Source: Candidatus Planktophila sp.
GTDB lineage: Bacteria > Actinomycetota > Actinomycetes > Nanopelagicales > Nanopelagicaceae
Direction of reading: 5' to 3'
DNA length: 64,000 nt
Assembly: GCA_030681675.1 (NCBI GenBank)
Contig: JAUXRP010000040.1
Coordinates: 124,001-188,000, forward strand
In this document: piece after piece, positions 16,327 to 23,901 of the stretch
Numbering within the stretch: position 1 is the stretch's first letter
Layout of the letters: each line of letters opens with the position of its first letter
Translations under genes and position numbers: made by a program
The notes under the pieces: model-generated
Told to the model about the DNA's origin: nothing
The model's input: the letters and a program-made list of their open reading frames with translations, nothing else
Database searches by the model: none

Positions 16327-18345
16327 ATGAAACAAACCAGCACATCACGCAAATTCCAAGGCTGGGGCGCACTCGCCACAGCCACCGCACTCTTAACCGC
16401 GCTTCTCATTCCAACTGCACAGGCAGAGATTTATTCACTGCCTGGTGCACCTACAAATGTCACTTCATACATCGGCGCTCGAGGCGTAGTAGTTAAATGG
16501 GTACCTGCAACAAATGTAACTCCAGAAGTACGAGGTTATGTTGTCTCTGCCGGCGCGGGCTCATGCCCAATCTATGTGCCTGCTCAGAATCACTCAGTTG
16601 TAACAATGCCTGTAGTTGTTGGACAACCTGCGGGAACTCCCACAGTTCAGGCAGTCAATTCCTATGGTTTTTCAAAGCCTGGAGCATCTAAGCAAAGTTT
16701 TACTGCCGCTCAATTATCAACTGTTTCTTCTCCTAGTAATAGATCTGTGCAGATTTTGCAGTTTAGTGATTTTCACGGCGCAATAGAGACAGGGAACTCA
16801 TTTGGTGCCCCACTGTTTGTGAGTAACTTTGCCGCAGACCGAGCTGTAGCTGCCGCAACATTTACTGTGGCATCAGGAGATAACATCGGTGCTGCACCAC
16901 CAATTTCAACTGAATTTGAAGAGCTACCAACTATTGAATCTATGAATCTGATGAAGGTTGACGCCTCATCATTTGGTAACCACGAACACGATCGAAGCCT
17001 TACTCACCTACAAAAAATCATAGGTGCATCTGATTTCCAATGGGTTGTGGCGAATTATCCAGCTGCATCTTTAGCCGCGTTAAAGTCGGGGGAAAAGGCT
17101 GCAAAGCCTTACACAATTATCAACCGAGGTGGAATCAAGATTGGTGTCGTTGGAGCAAACACCCCAGAGACAATTGAGCAAGTATTTCCAGGAAACCTTG
17201 ATTACATCGACGCATCGGGTAAAAAGGCAACGATTGAAATCGACCCGGGAGTAGTTGGAATCAATAAATCTATCGCAGATGCCAAAGAGGCAGGCGCTGA
17301 GATTGTCATCGTCGTGATACACCAAGGATGGACTGAGAATTCTGACGGCGTTGCCAAAGGCTTATTCAATAGCCTTTCTGCTCAAATAAAGGGAGCGGCA
17401 GCTATTTACGGTGGTCACAGTCATCAAACTTTCTCTACTCTGATTCCTTCATCCGCTCGTGGACAGGCACCGGTTCTTCTCGGTCAGGTCCGTAATTCAG
17501 GTGTTGAATATACTCGTAGCCAAATCTGCATCAGGAATGGCAAAATCGTCGGATCTTCTCTTCAGCATGTATTGAAGTCTGCCGCACCGACAATTAATAC
17601 TGGAGTAGTTAGTACCATAACAACACAGGATGCAACGGCCGCAGCACTTGTAAAGAAATACAAGGATCAGCTCACTGGAAAGCTTGATGTCAAAATCGGT
17701 TCAGTATCAGGAGTATTCCCACGAGGTGGTACCCCTGCAGTTGAACGCTCTGGTGAGAACCCAATGGGTAACTACATTGCAGATCTCCTTCGTACAAAGT
17801 ACAAGACTGATTTTGCAATCTCTAACGGAGGCGGAATCCGTGACACATTCCCGGCGAAGAATTATGTTCCGGTCAATACCGCTCTCGTCAGAACTGGTAC
17901 CGGTCCACTCGATGTAACACTTGGAGATGCACTTACGGTATATCCATTTGGCAACCAAGTTGCGACAACAGTTGTAACGGGAACAAATCTCTGGGCCGCA
18001 CTTGAAAATGGTGTTGGTGGAAACTATCCAGGTGATGGACGTTTCCCACAGATTTCTGGATTCAAGTTCACATTCGATGCTTCTAAGCCACTCGGCGCTC
18101 GCATCGTTACTGTCACGAAGAATGATGGAACGCCGATTGCAAAAGACAGTACTGAATACACACTCACGACCCTTGACTTCATCATTTATGGTGGAGATGG
18201 ATATCTGAATGTATTCTCACCTGCAAAAGCTAAAGTCAAAGGCGCACTACTTGATGTATTTGTGGATGCGTTAAAGGCAGATATGGCAGCCGGCAAAGTT
18301 ACACAAGTTCCAGCACTTGATGGACGTGTGAAAAAAGTTGGTTAA
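16327..18345 (+). CDS. Secreted 5'-nucleotidase / 2',3'-cyclic phosphodiesterase (UshA family) with N-terminal Fn3-like domain
   Basis: This 672-residue protein has a signal peptide (AQA cleavage near residue 33). A beta-rich segment of about 100 residues resembling fibronectin III follows. The calcineurin-like phosphoesterase domain starts at LQFSDFHG and includes VASGDN, FGNHEHDR and YGGHSHQTF, the usual two-metal ligands. The C-terminal substrate-binding domain has NPMGNYIADLLR and ISNGGGIRDTF. It probably releases phosphate or nucleosides from external nucleotides, useful in phosphorus-poor water. A TAGATT box ends 5 bases before the ATG, and a strong terminator follows the gene. Confidence 0.92.
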   Translation: MKQTSTSRKFQGWGALATATALLTALLIPTAQAEIYSLPGAPTNVTSYIGARGVVVKWVPATNVTPEVRGYVVSAGAGSCPIYVPAQNHSVVTMPVVVGQPAGTPTVQAVNSYGFSKPGASKQSFTAAQLSTVSSPSNRSVQILQFSDFHGAIETGNSFGAPLFVSNFAADRAVAAATFTVASGDNIGAAPPISTEFEELPTIESMNLMKVDASSFGNHEHDRSLTHLQKIIGASDFQWVVANYPAASLAALKSGEKAAKPYTIINRGGIKIGVVGANTPETIEQVFPGNLDYIDASGKKATIEIDPGVVGINKSIADAKEAGAEIVIVVIHQGWTENSDGVAKGLFNSLSAQIKGAAAIYGGHSHQTFSTLIPSSARGQAPVLLGQVRNSGVEYTRSQICIRNGKIVGSSLQHVLKSAAPTINTGVVSTITTQDATAAALVKKYKDQLTGKLDVKIGSVSGVFPRGGTPAVERSGENPMGNYIADLLRTKYKTDFAISNGGGIRDTFPAKNYVPVNTALVRTGTGPLDVTLGDALTVYPFGNQVATTVVTGTNLWAALENGVGGNYPGDGRFPQISGFKFTFDASKPLGARIVTVTKNDGTPIAKDSTEYTLTTLDFIIYGGDGYLNVFSPAKAKVKGALLDVFVDALKADMAAGKVTQVPALDGRVKKVG

Positions 18346-18357
18346 TTAAGTAACATT

Positions 18358-18393
18358 CACAAAGGGCACTGGATAATTCCAGTGCCCTTTGTG
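18358..18393 (+). terminator. Strong intrinsic-type hairpin after the 5'-nucleotidase gene
   Basis: A perfect 15-base-pair stem is formed by CACAAAGGGCACTGG (18358-18372) and CCAGTGCCCTTTGTG (18379-18393), with loop ATAATT. The stop codon of the nucleotidase gene is 13 bases upstream. The sequence after the stem is AT-rich but has no long T run. Confidence 0.85.
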
Positions 18394-18472
18394 CATTATT
18401 TACGCTTAGTTTTCACATTTTGGAAGGGCTTGAAAAGAAGGTAGGATGCGCAGGTTCAATAAAACTAAATAT

Positions 18473-18545
18473 GCGCGAGTAGCTCAACGGATAGAGCATC
18501 TGACTACGGATCAGAAGGTTGGGGGTTCGAATCCCTTCTCGCGCA
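18473..18545 (+). tRNA. tRNA-Arg(ACG)
   Basis: This 73-base tRNA has acceptor strands GCGCGAG and CTCGCGC pairing fully, and discriminator A. The D arm contains GCTCAACGGATAGAGC. The anticodon stem TCTGA/TCAGA encloses loop CTACGGA with anticodon ACG, read with inosine for CGN codons. The T arm has GGGGGTTCGAATCCC with two G-T wobble pairs. CCA is not encoded. It is nearly the same in its core as tRNA-Arg(TCG) at 37666-37738. Confidence 0.97.
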
Positions 18546-18632
18546 CTTTTGCGGAGGTATTACTCCGCTTGAAACCCAAAATCACTTTACTCATAAATCA
18601 TTCGAAAATCGGAGATTCTTGTAGGCTTGAAT

Positions 18633-18826
18633 ATGGCTCAATTTAGATTCGACTTGCTTAGGCACAAGGACGGAGAAGCGGCATTACGCAAGTACTCTCG
18701 CGCCCATGCCGGTCTGGGGCGCGAAGTTTGGTTACGGCGCTCACGATGAACTATGCAGAAGAGGCCGTCGGAGTTACGCAAGCTGCCAAAATTGCAGATA
18801 TATCCACAGTCATCTCGATCAATTAG
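18633..18826 (+). pseudogene. Possible remnant of a small gene (two overlapping short frames)
   Basis: The 415 bases between the tRNA-Arg and the next gene (18546-18960) hold no full-length gene. A 38-codon frame starts at ATG 18633 (MAQFRFDLLRHKDGEAALRK) and ends at TGA 18747-18749. A 26-codon frame starts at ATG 18746, overlapping that stop, and reads MNYAEEAVGVTQAAKIADIS. The second piece resembles the first helices of a helix-turn-helix protein. One frameshift would join them, so this may be a decayed regulator or simply chance. No function is claimed. Confidence 0.25.
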
Positions 18827-18960
18827 CCGCAGCATGCTTACCGCTATTTCAGAAACCTAAGTAATCTCCCCAACAGGCAACATTAAATCGGCAGACAACC
18901 TGAACAATTAGGTGCGTCAAGATTGGACCTATAAGCCGGAAACCAAGTAATCTCAGAATT

Positions 18961-19431
18961 ATGACACAACCATTTCTCTACTCAGTAGAGCGCACCGTTC
19001 ATGCACCAATCTCAAAGTTATGGACAGCTTGGACATCTGCGGAAGAACTTGAAGAGTGGTATCACCCAACGGATTTGAAATCTCTAAAGGGCGCTACAAC
19101 CTCCGAATTGAAAGTTGGAGGCCTTTGGTCCTGTGGTGTTGAAGTTCCAGAGCACGGTTTTATTGCCTACTTCTTCGGTAAATACCTCAAGATCGAAGAG
19201 TTGAAAAAGATTGAACACACTCTTCATTACACCCAATCAAAGGATGAGTTTGAAATTAAAGATTTTGAAACTCCATCACATCTAATTGTCCTCGATTTTG
19301 AAGACCATGACCAAAAGTCTTGGGTTAAATTCTCCCAATTTGGAACCCTACCCGAAGGCGAAGAAAAGCTTGCACAAGCAGGGATGGAAAGCTACTTGGA
19401 TTCCCTTGAACTTTTCCTGACTGGCAATTGA
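18961..19431 (+). CDS. SRPBCC / AHSA1-domain protein
   Basis: This 156-residue protein begins with the START-like pattern of the Activator-of-Hsp90 homologue family: VERTVHAPISKLWTAWTSAEELEEWYHP. It ends with MESYLDSLELFLTG, the usual long C-terminal helix. These proteins bind hydrophobic ligands or act in stress response, and the ligand here is unknown. TAATCT at 18948-18953 ends 7 bases before the ATG and no Shine-Dalgarno site is seen, so the transcript may be leaderless. It stands alone, with a convergent VOC gene 75 bases on. Confidence 0.85.
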   Translation: MTQPFLYSVERTVHAPISKLWTAWTSAEELEEWYHPTDLKSLKGATTSELKVGGLWSCGVEVPEHGFIAYFFGKYLKIEELKKIEHTLHYTQSKDEFEIKDFETPSHLIVLDFEDHDQKSWVKFSQFGTLPEGEEKLAQAGMESYLDSLELFLTGN

Positions 19432-19506
19432 TCCGTAGAAAAGTCGCTCAATCTTGCATGAAATTCTTTTGATGCTTGAAGTATGTATTCGGCGAGATTC
19501 TCGTCT

Positions 19507-19905
19507 CTATTGAATATGTTCTGGATTCATCCAGAAAAGTTCCCAGATATGTCCATCGAGATCTTCAAAGCCCCAACCAAACATAAAAGGATGAACGTCA
19601 GGCTCTTTATACCTCCGCGCACCGAGAGAGAAGGCCTTTTCACACAGGTTGCGCACTTGGTCAGTAGATTCGCAAGAGAGAGCAATTAACGATTCGACCG
19701 TACTCTTGTCGGCTATTGGTTTATCGATGAATGTTGAAAACTTTGCTTTTTCAAGAAGCATTACAAAAATATTCTGCCCGACGACCATACACGTTGAATC
19801 TTCGCTGGTGAATTGTGGATTAAAAGTAAAGCCGAGCTCGGTGAAGAATTCGACAGACGTGTTCAGTTTCTCTATTGGAAGATTAACGAAGATTGAGTTG
19901 TTCAT
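19507..19905 (-). CDS. VOC-family protein (glyoxalase/bleomycin-resistance fold)
   Basis: This 132-residue protein has two beta-alpha-beta-beta-beta modules: FVNLPIEKLNTSVEFFTELGF starts the first, and the second ends at GWGFEDLDGHIWELFWM. The family metal-site region is recognisable in the last stretch, including the Glu in IWELFW. The function may be a small dioxygenase or a binding protein. TAAACT lies 6 bases before the ATG on the minus strand with no ribosome site, so it is another candidate leaderless gene. Confidence 0.85.
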   Translation of the reverse strand: MNNSIFVNLPIEKLNTSVEFFTELGFTFNPQFTSEDSTCMVVGQNIFVMLLEKAKFSTFIDKPIADKSTVESLIALSCESTDQVRNLCEKAFSLGARRYKEPDVHPFMFGWGFEDLDGHIWELFWMNPEHIQ

Positions 19906-19964
19906 AACTCTAGTTTAGCGAAAAACGTAAAAAAGAGAGTCGGCATATCTGCTGGATCTTGTCG

Positions 19965-20017
19965 CGCAATTCTTCTACCGATTAGCAGGTTTGGGGTTCA
20001 AATCCCGCACAACCCAC
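19965..20017 (+). pseudogene. Decayed tRNA-like fragment
   Basis: The 19918-20150 gap holds no intact gene. Within it, 19974-20017 resembles the 3' half of a tRNA: CTACCGATTAGCAGG, then GGGGTTCAAATCCC with a perfect T-loop sequence, and ACAACCCA in place of the acceptor strand. It aligns loosely to the 3' half of the tRNA-Arg genes in this window. No matching 5' half or acceptor strand is visible, so it is not a working tRNA. It may be a scar of an integrated element or of a duplication. Confidence 0.45.
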
Positions 20018-20152
20018 TCTTGTGATTTCTCGACACATCGTTGACTGATTAAGCCCAGGCATTGAACAGGACACCTTCGCGTGCACCCGCTCCGAGATTA
20101 AACCAAGAACACCTACCCTGAAATCTATACAGTGAAGATTTCAACTGCTTAA

Positions 20153-20824
20153 ATTCACTATGCGGTTGAGGGGGGCGATTTCCCCATTCCAACTTCAGAG
20201 GGCTACAAATTTAATTTCAAATACAACTCACTCAACCCAGAGAAAATTCAGACTTCACCTTGGTACTCAAAGAAATATATGTCCCAGAATCAATGGAAGG
20301 TGAATTACTCCAATACTTCCTTTATCCCATCTGCCAATGAATACGGTGGAAAATTGTATTTATCGAGATGGCCTCCTCGCGTTGAATTGCCAGCAATGCC
20401 AACAATTCGTGTTCTGAGCGTCAATGATGATGACCCAATTTTCCGGTTGGTCTCATTGGAGATTTCAGGTGGGCAATTCACTTCGACACCAACCGGAGGC
20501 TGGGATAAATGGATGGTTCAATTTACCGACAGCTTCTCTTTGCCGGGAATACCTGGACAATGCAAATACTCTGCAGAGCATGTTGACACCTTTACTTGGG
20601 TGTTGAAAGTTCCTAAGGATGAAGTCCCTACTCCTAGTTTTGAAATTGCGGTAACCCAAGCTGGCTATCGACATTCTTCTCAAGTCGGAGGATTTGTTAT
20701 CCCATCGGTAGGAGAGAGTGTGCATTTGGTAGATGTGCATCTTTTTAAATATTCATGTCTTACTTCTTCTTACCCAACTGTCCACGAACAGCGCCTGCAA
20801 AATAGTCCTTGGTGTGTACGTTGA
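20153..20824 (+). pseudogene. Hypothetical protein, probably 5'-truncated
   Basis: An open frame runs from just after TAA 20150-20152 to 20824, with its first ATG at 20279. Protein-like sequence already precedes that ATG: FPIPTSEGYKFNFKYNS, then TSPWYSKKY. Upstream the same frame is broken by stops (20150 and earlier) around more protein-like sequence (TYPEIYTVKIST). The C-terminal 21 codons run antisense into the CHRD gene at 20760. This suggests a gene that lost its start and perhaps its original end. The sequence, rich in aromatic residues and beta-type patterns, matches no family I recognise. Confidence 0.45.
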
Positions 20825-21203
20825 AGTAATACATGCTTGGGTACATTGAAATATTTAATAAGAGTGCTTTATCAACGGTGACACAATTCTGTGATGCGCT
20901 ATTGAATTTCAATATGTCGAAGGTAATAAAAGGTGGACCATCTACACCCTTTGCACCTTTATGGATGTGAGCTGCTTTCACGTCGGTTAAGTCTTTAGTC
21001 TTGACGTTTGCACAGAGGGTAGATTTTTTTGAGTTGAGAATAAAAGTGCCTTTAGCTGAACCATTCATCGCACCAGTTCCGCCCATGTGATTAGCACCTA
21101 TAGCAGTGACAGCAAGTTTTGTGATTTCTTTGGCTTGCGCCCCCGGTGCCAATCCAATAGTGAGTGTCGCCGCGGTAAGGAGAATAATTGTTCTTTTGAT
21201 CAT
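20760..21203 (-). CDS. Secreted CHRD-domain protein
   Basis: This 147-residue protein starts with a signal peptide (MIKRTIILLTAATLTIGLAP, cleavage after AQA near residue 24). The rest is one CHRD-type domain: AKGTFILNSKKSTLCANV, then AAHIHKGAKGVDGPP, and NVHTKDYFAGAVRGQL at the end. CHRD domains occur in chordin and in many bacterial exported proteins; the function in bacteria is poorly known. A GGAGG ribosome site precedes the ATG. Its 3' end overlaps the opposing remnant at 20153-20824. A lipoprotein of the same type lies at 21802. Confidence 0.85.
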   Translation of the reverse strand: MIKRTIILLTAATLTIGLAPGAQAKEITKLAVTAIGANHMGGTGAMNGSAKGTFILNSKKSTLCANVKTKDLTDVKAAHIHKGAKGVDGPPFITFDILKFNSASQNCVTVDKALLLNISMYPSMYYFNVHTKDYFAGAVRGQLGKKK

Positions 21204-21394
21204 TTCGTTTTCCTCCGTCTAGTTTCTCGTAATTAAGTGTCTTATATTTGCTCCCGAACCTCAAGTAGTTTTTTAATCGACTATTTTCGAAGCGCCAAAA
21301 TGCTGAGCGAATTTTTGCGGCAGACACTCTTTAAACTAGCAAGATCAGGGTTTCCCAGAACCCATTTTCATTCCTTCGCAGAATCTCTTTGCAC

Positions 21395-21550
21395 TCACCA
21401 ATAGTGATTGCGACCACCAACTGAGCGTCCAGATTTACCCAATAAAACAAAGATTACCCCAACGAAAATCAATATGATTCCCAAGCTTTTCAAAATTAAA
21501 ACTTCGGTTACTAGACTCAAAATCAAAAGTACGATTCCTAAAGTAATCAT
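21395..21550 (-). CDS. Small membrane protein of the actinobacterial GRxVGGRxHYW type (DUF6131-like)
   Basis: This 51-residue protein runs from ATG 21550 to TGA 21395-21397. Two hydrophobic stretches, about residues 2-20 and 23-38, should form a membrane hairpin. The C-terminal tail GKSGRSVGGRNHYW is short, basic and very like a conserved tail in many actinobacterial small proteins that I associate with DUF6131; the family name is from memory. The conserved tail and hydrophobic plan make it a real gene despite its size. The ribosome site is weak. It stands alone between two CHRD genes. Confidence 0.8.
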   Translation of the reverse strand: MITLGIVLLILSLVTEVLILKSLGIILIFVGVIFVLLGKSGRSVGGRNHYW

Positions 21551-21801
21551 GAGACCAACTTTCTGTTGCTCTCATTAGACCGCACTTCTTCTCCCATTAC
21601 AATAGAAATACTTCCTTCAAAACTGGACGAAATTAATTCCGAGCGTGCATCTACTTATTTCTAACATTGTTTGACCTTTAATAATAATAATAAATGCTTC
21701 ATTCTCGTCTTGAGGTGATTAAGTATCACTTTAAAGAGATAGGCTTTCATTAGTAACTGTGACACCATTGCATTAATTAGTCGCACCAGAGAGAAGAATA
21801 G

Positions 21802-22251
21802 ATGAAGCACACTAAAATAATTCTAGCAATCACTATCGTAATTTTTGCTAGCGTATTATCCGCCTGTTCGACTTCTTCCGCTCAAAACTTTCATGATCTC
21901 TCAGTTGATGCCTCTGGTGAAAATATGCCTATGGGAACCGATGGCATGGTGACCGGGTTAGCGGATGGCTCTGCCTCCGGAACCTTTACGGTAAATGAGA
22001 ATTTCAAAGAAATTTGCTATTCGATTATGACAAAACGTATGACGGGAATGACTGAAGCGCACATTCAGGTGACTGCTTCCGAGGAGGATGTTGTTGTGTT
22101 TGACATTGCCAATATGAATATGATGAATAAAAGTTGCATGAATGTAGATTCGAATATCTTGATGGATATGGTCGAGCAACCCGACAAATATTCGCTTATG
22201 GTACATACTGACGCCTTTCCAGATGGCGCCGTAATGGGTTCTCTTAAGTAA
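21802..22251 (+). CDS. CHRD-like lipoprotein
   Basis: This 149-residue protein has a lipoprotein signal: basic start, hydrophobic core and lipobox LSAC with Cys at residue 22. The mature part follows the CHRD pattern, with GSASGTFTVNENFKEICYSI, then EAHIQV and LMVHTDAFPDGAVMGSL. It is unusually rich in methionine (MPMGTDGM, MNMMNKSCMN), which could bind copper, but this is speculation. The 250 bases before it show only an AT-rich stretch with a run of AAT repeats at 21681-21694, and no other gene. Confidence 0.82.
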   Translation: MKHTKIILAITIVIFASVLSACSTSSAQNFHDLSVDASGENMPMGTDGMVTGLADGSASGTFTVNENFKEICYSIMTKRMTGMTEAHIQVTASEEDVVVFDIANMNMMNKSCMNVDSNILMDMVEQPDKYSLMVHTDAFPDGAVMGSLK

Positions 22252-22296
22252 GATCTTTTACTGTCTCATTTCTTGATATCCCTCTAGACTCGTGGG

Positions 22297-23370
22297 ATGT
22301 CAGTAGTTGCATCAGTGCATGGGGTCCTGGGATCTCACAGGTATTCGCAAGATGAAATTACAAATATCTTTGCAAAAATTGTCTCGCCACAAGGAAATGA
22401 TTTTGCATTAATTGAACGCATTCACAAAGCCACTGAAGTCAAATTTCGTAACCTTGCACTCCCTGCGGACGAGTACATCGAACTCAATGGGTTTGGTGAG
22501 GCAAATGATGCTTTTATTCGAATCGCTTTGGAACTCGGTGCAAAAGCTATTAATTCCGCGCTTCATGAGGCAGGTATAAACGCAGAGGAAGTCGACTACA
22601 TAATGGCGACGTCAGTTACAGGCGTCGCCACGCCATCACTTGAGGCACGGCTTGTTTCAATTGTGGGCTTCCGTCCCGACGTGAAGAGAGTGCCGATATT
22701 CGGATTGGGATGTGTGGCCGGTGCAGCTGGTATCGCTCGCGTTCATGACTATTTACTTGGTCATCCAGATGATGTGGCAGTTCTTCTCTCCGTTGAACTT
22801 TGCTCGCTCACTTTGCAAGCCGACGATATGTCAATGGCAAATATTGTCTCGTCAGGTTTATTTGGCGACGGAGCCGCTGCCGTGGTTATGGTTGGAAATC
22901 GGCGCGCAGAACGAATGGGCATTCAGGGCCCGCGGGTGATTGACTCAAGGAGCAAGATTTATCCAGATACAGAAGAGACCATGGCATGGAAGATTGGTGG
23001 CAATGGTTTCCACATTGTTCTCACCTCCTCAGTAAGCGATATCGTCGCTCAAAATATTGGTGGTGAGATAAGAGAGTTCCTTGCAGATCACGGAATAACA
23101 ACGTCAAACATTTCGCAGTGGGTCAGCCATACGGGTGGTCCAAAGGTATTACGCGCAATTGAAGAAAGTTTAGAATTGCATGATGGACAACTCGAAATCT
23201 CTTGGCTTTCGTTGGCAGAATATGGCAATTTATCTTCGGCCTCTGTTTTACACATTCTGCGAGATATTCTGGCAGGACATGGAGTAGAGAAACCCACACC
23301 GGGAACCTTCGGACTAATGTTGGCAATGGGCCCAGGATTTTGTTCCGAATTCGTTTTGTTGGAGTGGTAA
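22297..23370 (+). CDS. Type III polyketide synthase (chalcone/alkylresorcinol synthase family)
   Basis: This 357-residue enzyme is of the chalcone synthase superfamily. The catalytic triad is visible: Cys139 in FGLGCVAGAAG, His278 in WVSHTGG and Asn311 in EYGNLSSASV. It condenses an acyl-CoA starter with malonyl-CoA units into a resorcinol or pyrone. The two genes after it, a methyltransferase and an FAD hydroxylase, match the set in the Streptomyces griseus srsABC operon, which makes methylated alkylresorcinols and quinones. A TAGACT box ends 6 bases before the ATG, so the operon may be leaderless. Confidence 0.9.
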   Translation: MSVVASVHGVLGSHRYSQDEITNIFAKIVSPQGNDFALIERIHKATEVKFRNLALPADEYIELNGFGEANDAFIRIALELGAKAINSALHEAGINAEEVDYIMATSVTGVATPSLEARLVSIVGFRPDVKRVPIFGLGCVAGAAGIARVHDYLLGHPDDVAVLLSVELCSLTLQADDMSMANIVSSGLFGDGAAAVVMVGNRRAERMGIQGPRVIDSRSKIYPDTEETMAWKIGGNGFHIVLTSSVSDIVAQNIGGEIREFLADHGITTSNISQWVSHTGGPKVLRAIEESLELHDGQLEISWLSLAEYGNLSSASVLHILRDILAGHGVEKPTPGTFGLMLAMGPGFCSEFVLLEW

Positions 23371-23376
23371 ATATTG

Positions 23377-23901
23377 ATGGAATATATCGCCTTTACGGTC
23401 TTACTTTTTCTCGTGACGTTGGAACGGGTAATTGAGCTAATCATCTCGAAACGAAACCTGAGATGGAGTTTTGATCAAGGTGGAATTGAATTCGGGCGAA
23501 GTCATTACAAATATATGGTTGCACTCCATGTTTTTCTACTTGGAGGTTCGCTCGTAGAAGTTTGGCTCTTCCGACCTACTCTCGTTCCATTCGTAAGTTG
23601 GGCAATGCTCTTCTTGGCTCTTGCTTCCCAAGCACTCAGATGGTGGTGCATTTTCTCGCTCGGAAAGCGTTGGAATACCTTGGTTGTGATTATTCCTGGC
23701 AAGTCTTTGATTGAAGCCGGGCCATATCGTTGGTTTAAACACCCTAATTATGTGGCCGTTGTCATCGAAGGTTTCGCGCTGCCGATGGTGGGGTTTGCAT
23801 GGAGAACAGCGCTCGCATTTTCGCTACTAAACTTTTTTGTTCTCTCTGTCCGTATCCGAACCGAGAATGCAGCTCTAGCAACTTTGCCCCGCAATTCATG
23901 A
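23377..23901 (+). CDS. Isoprenylcysteine carboxyl methyltransferase (ICMT) family methyltransferase
   Basis: This integral membrane methyltransferase of 174 residues has about four or five hydrophobic helices. The C-terminal SAM-binding signature is present: GPYRWFKHPNYVAVVIEG, preceded by SLGKRWNTLVVIIPGK. Bacterial members next to type III polyketide synthases O-methylate phenolic lipids or pyrones. ATG 23377 is chosen over the in-frame TTG at 23374. The 3' end overlaps the FAD enzyme by 4 bases (ATGA), so the two are translationally coupled. Confidence 0.87.
   Translation: MEYIAFTVLLFLVTLERVIELIISKRNLRWSFDQGGIEFGRSHYKYMVALHVFLLGGSLVEVWLFRPTLVPFVSWAMLFLALASQALRWWCIFSLGKRWNTLVVIIPGKSLIEAGPYRWFKHPNYVAVVIEGFALPMVGFAWRTALAFSLLNFFVLSVRIRTENAALATLPRNS

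Noticed and set aside
18446-18646. Open frame running over the tRNA-Arg(ACG) gene
   Set aside because: It lies on top of a well-folded tRNA and has no family resemblance or ribosome site.
21676-21698. AAT microsatellite-like run
   Set aside because: It has only four to five units in an AT-rich intergenic stretch; it is too short to call a functional repeat or an origin element.
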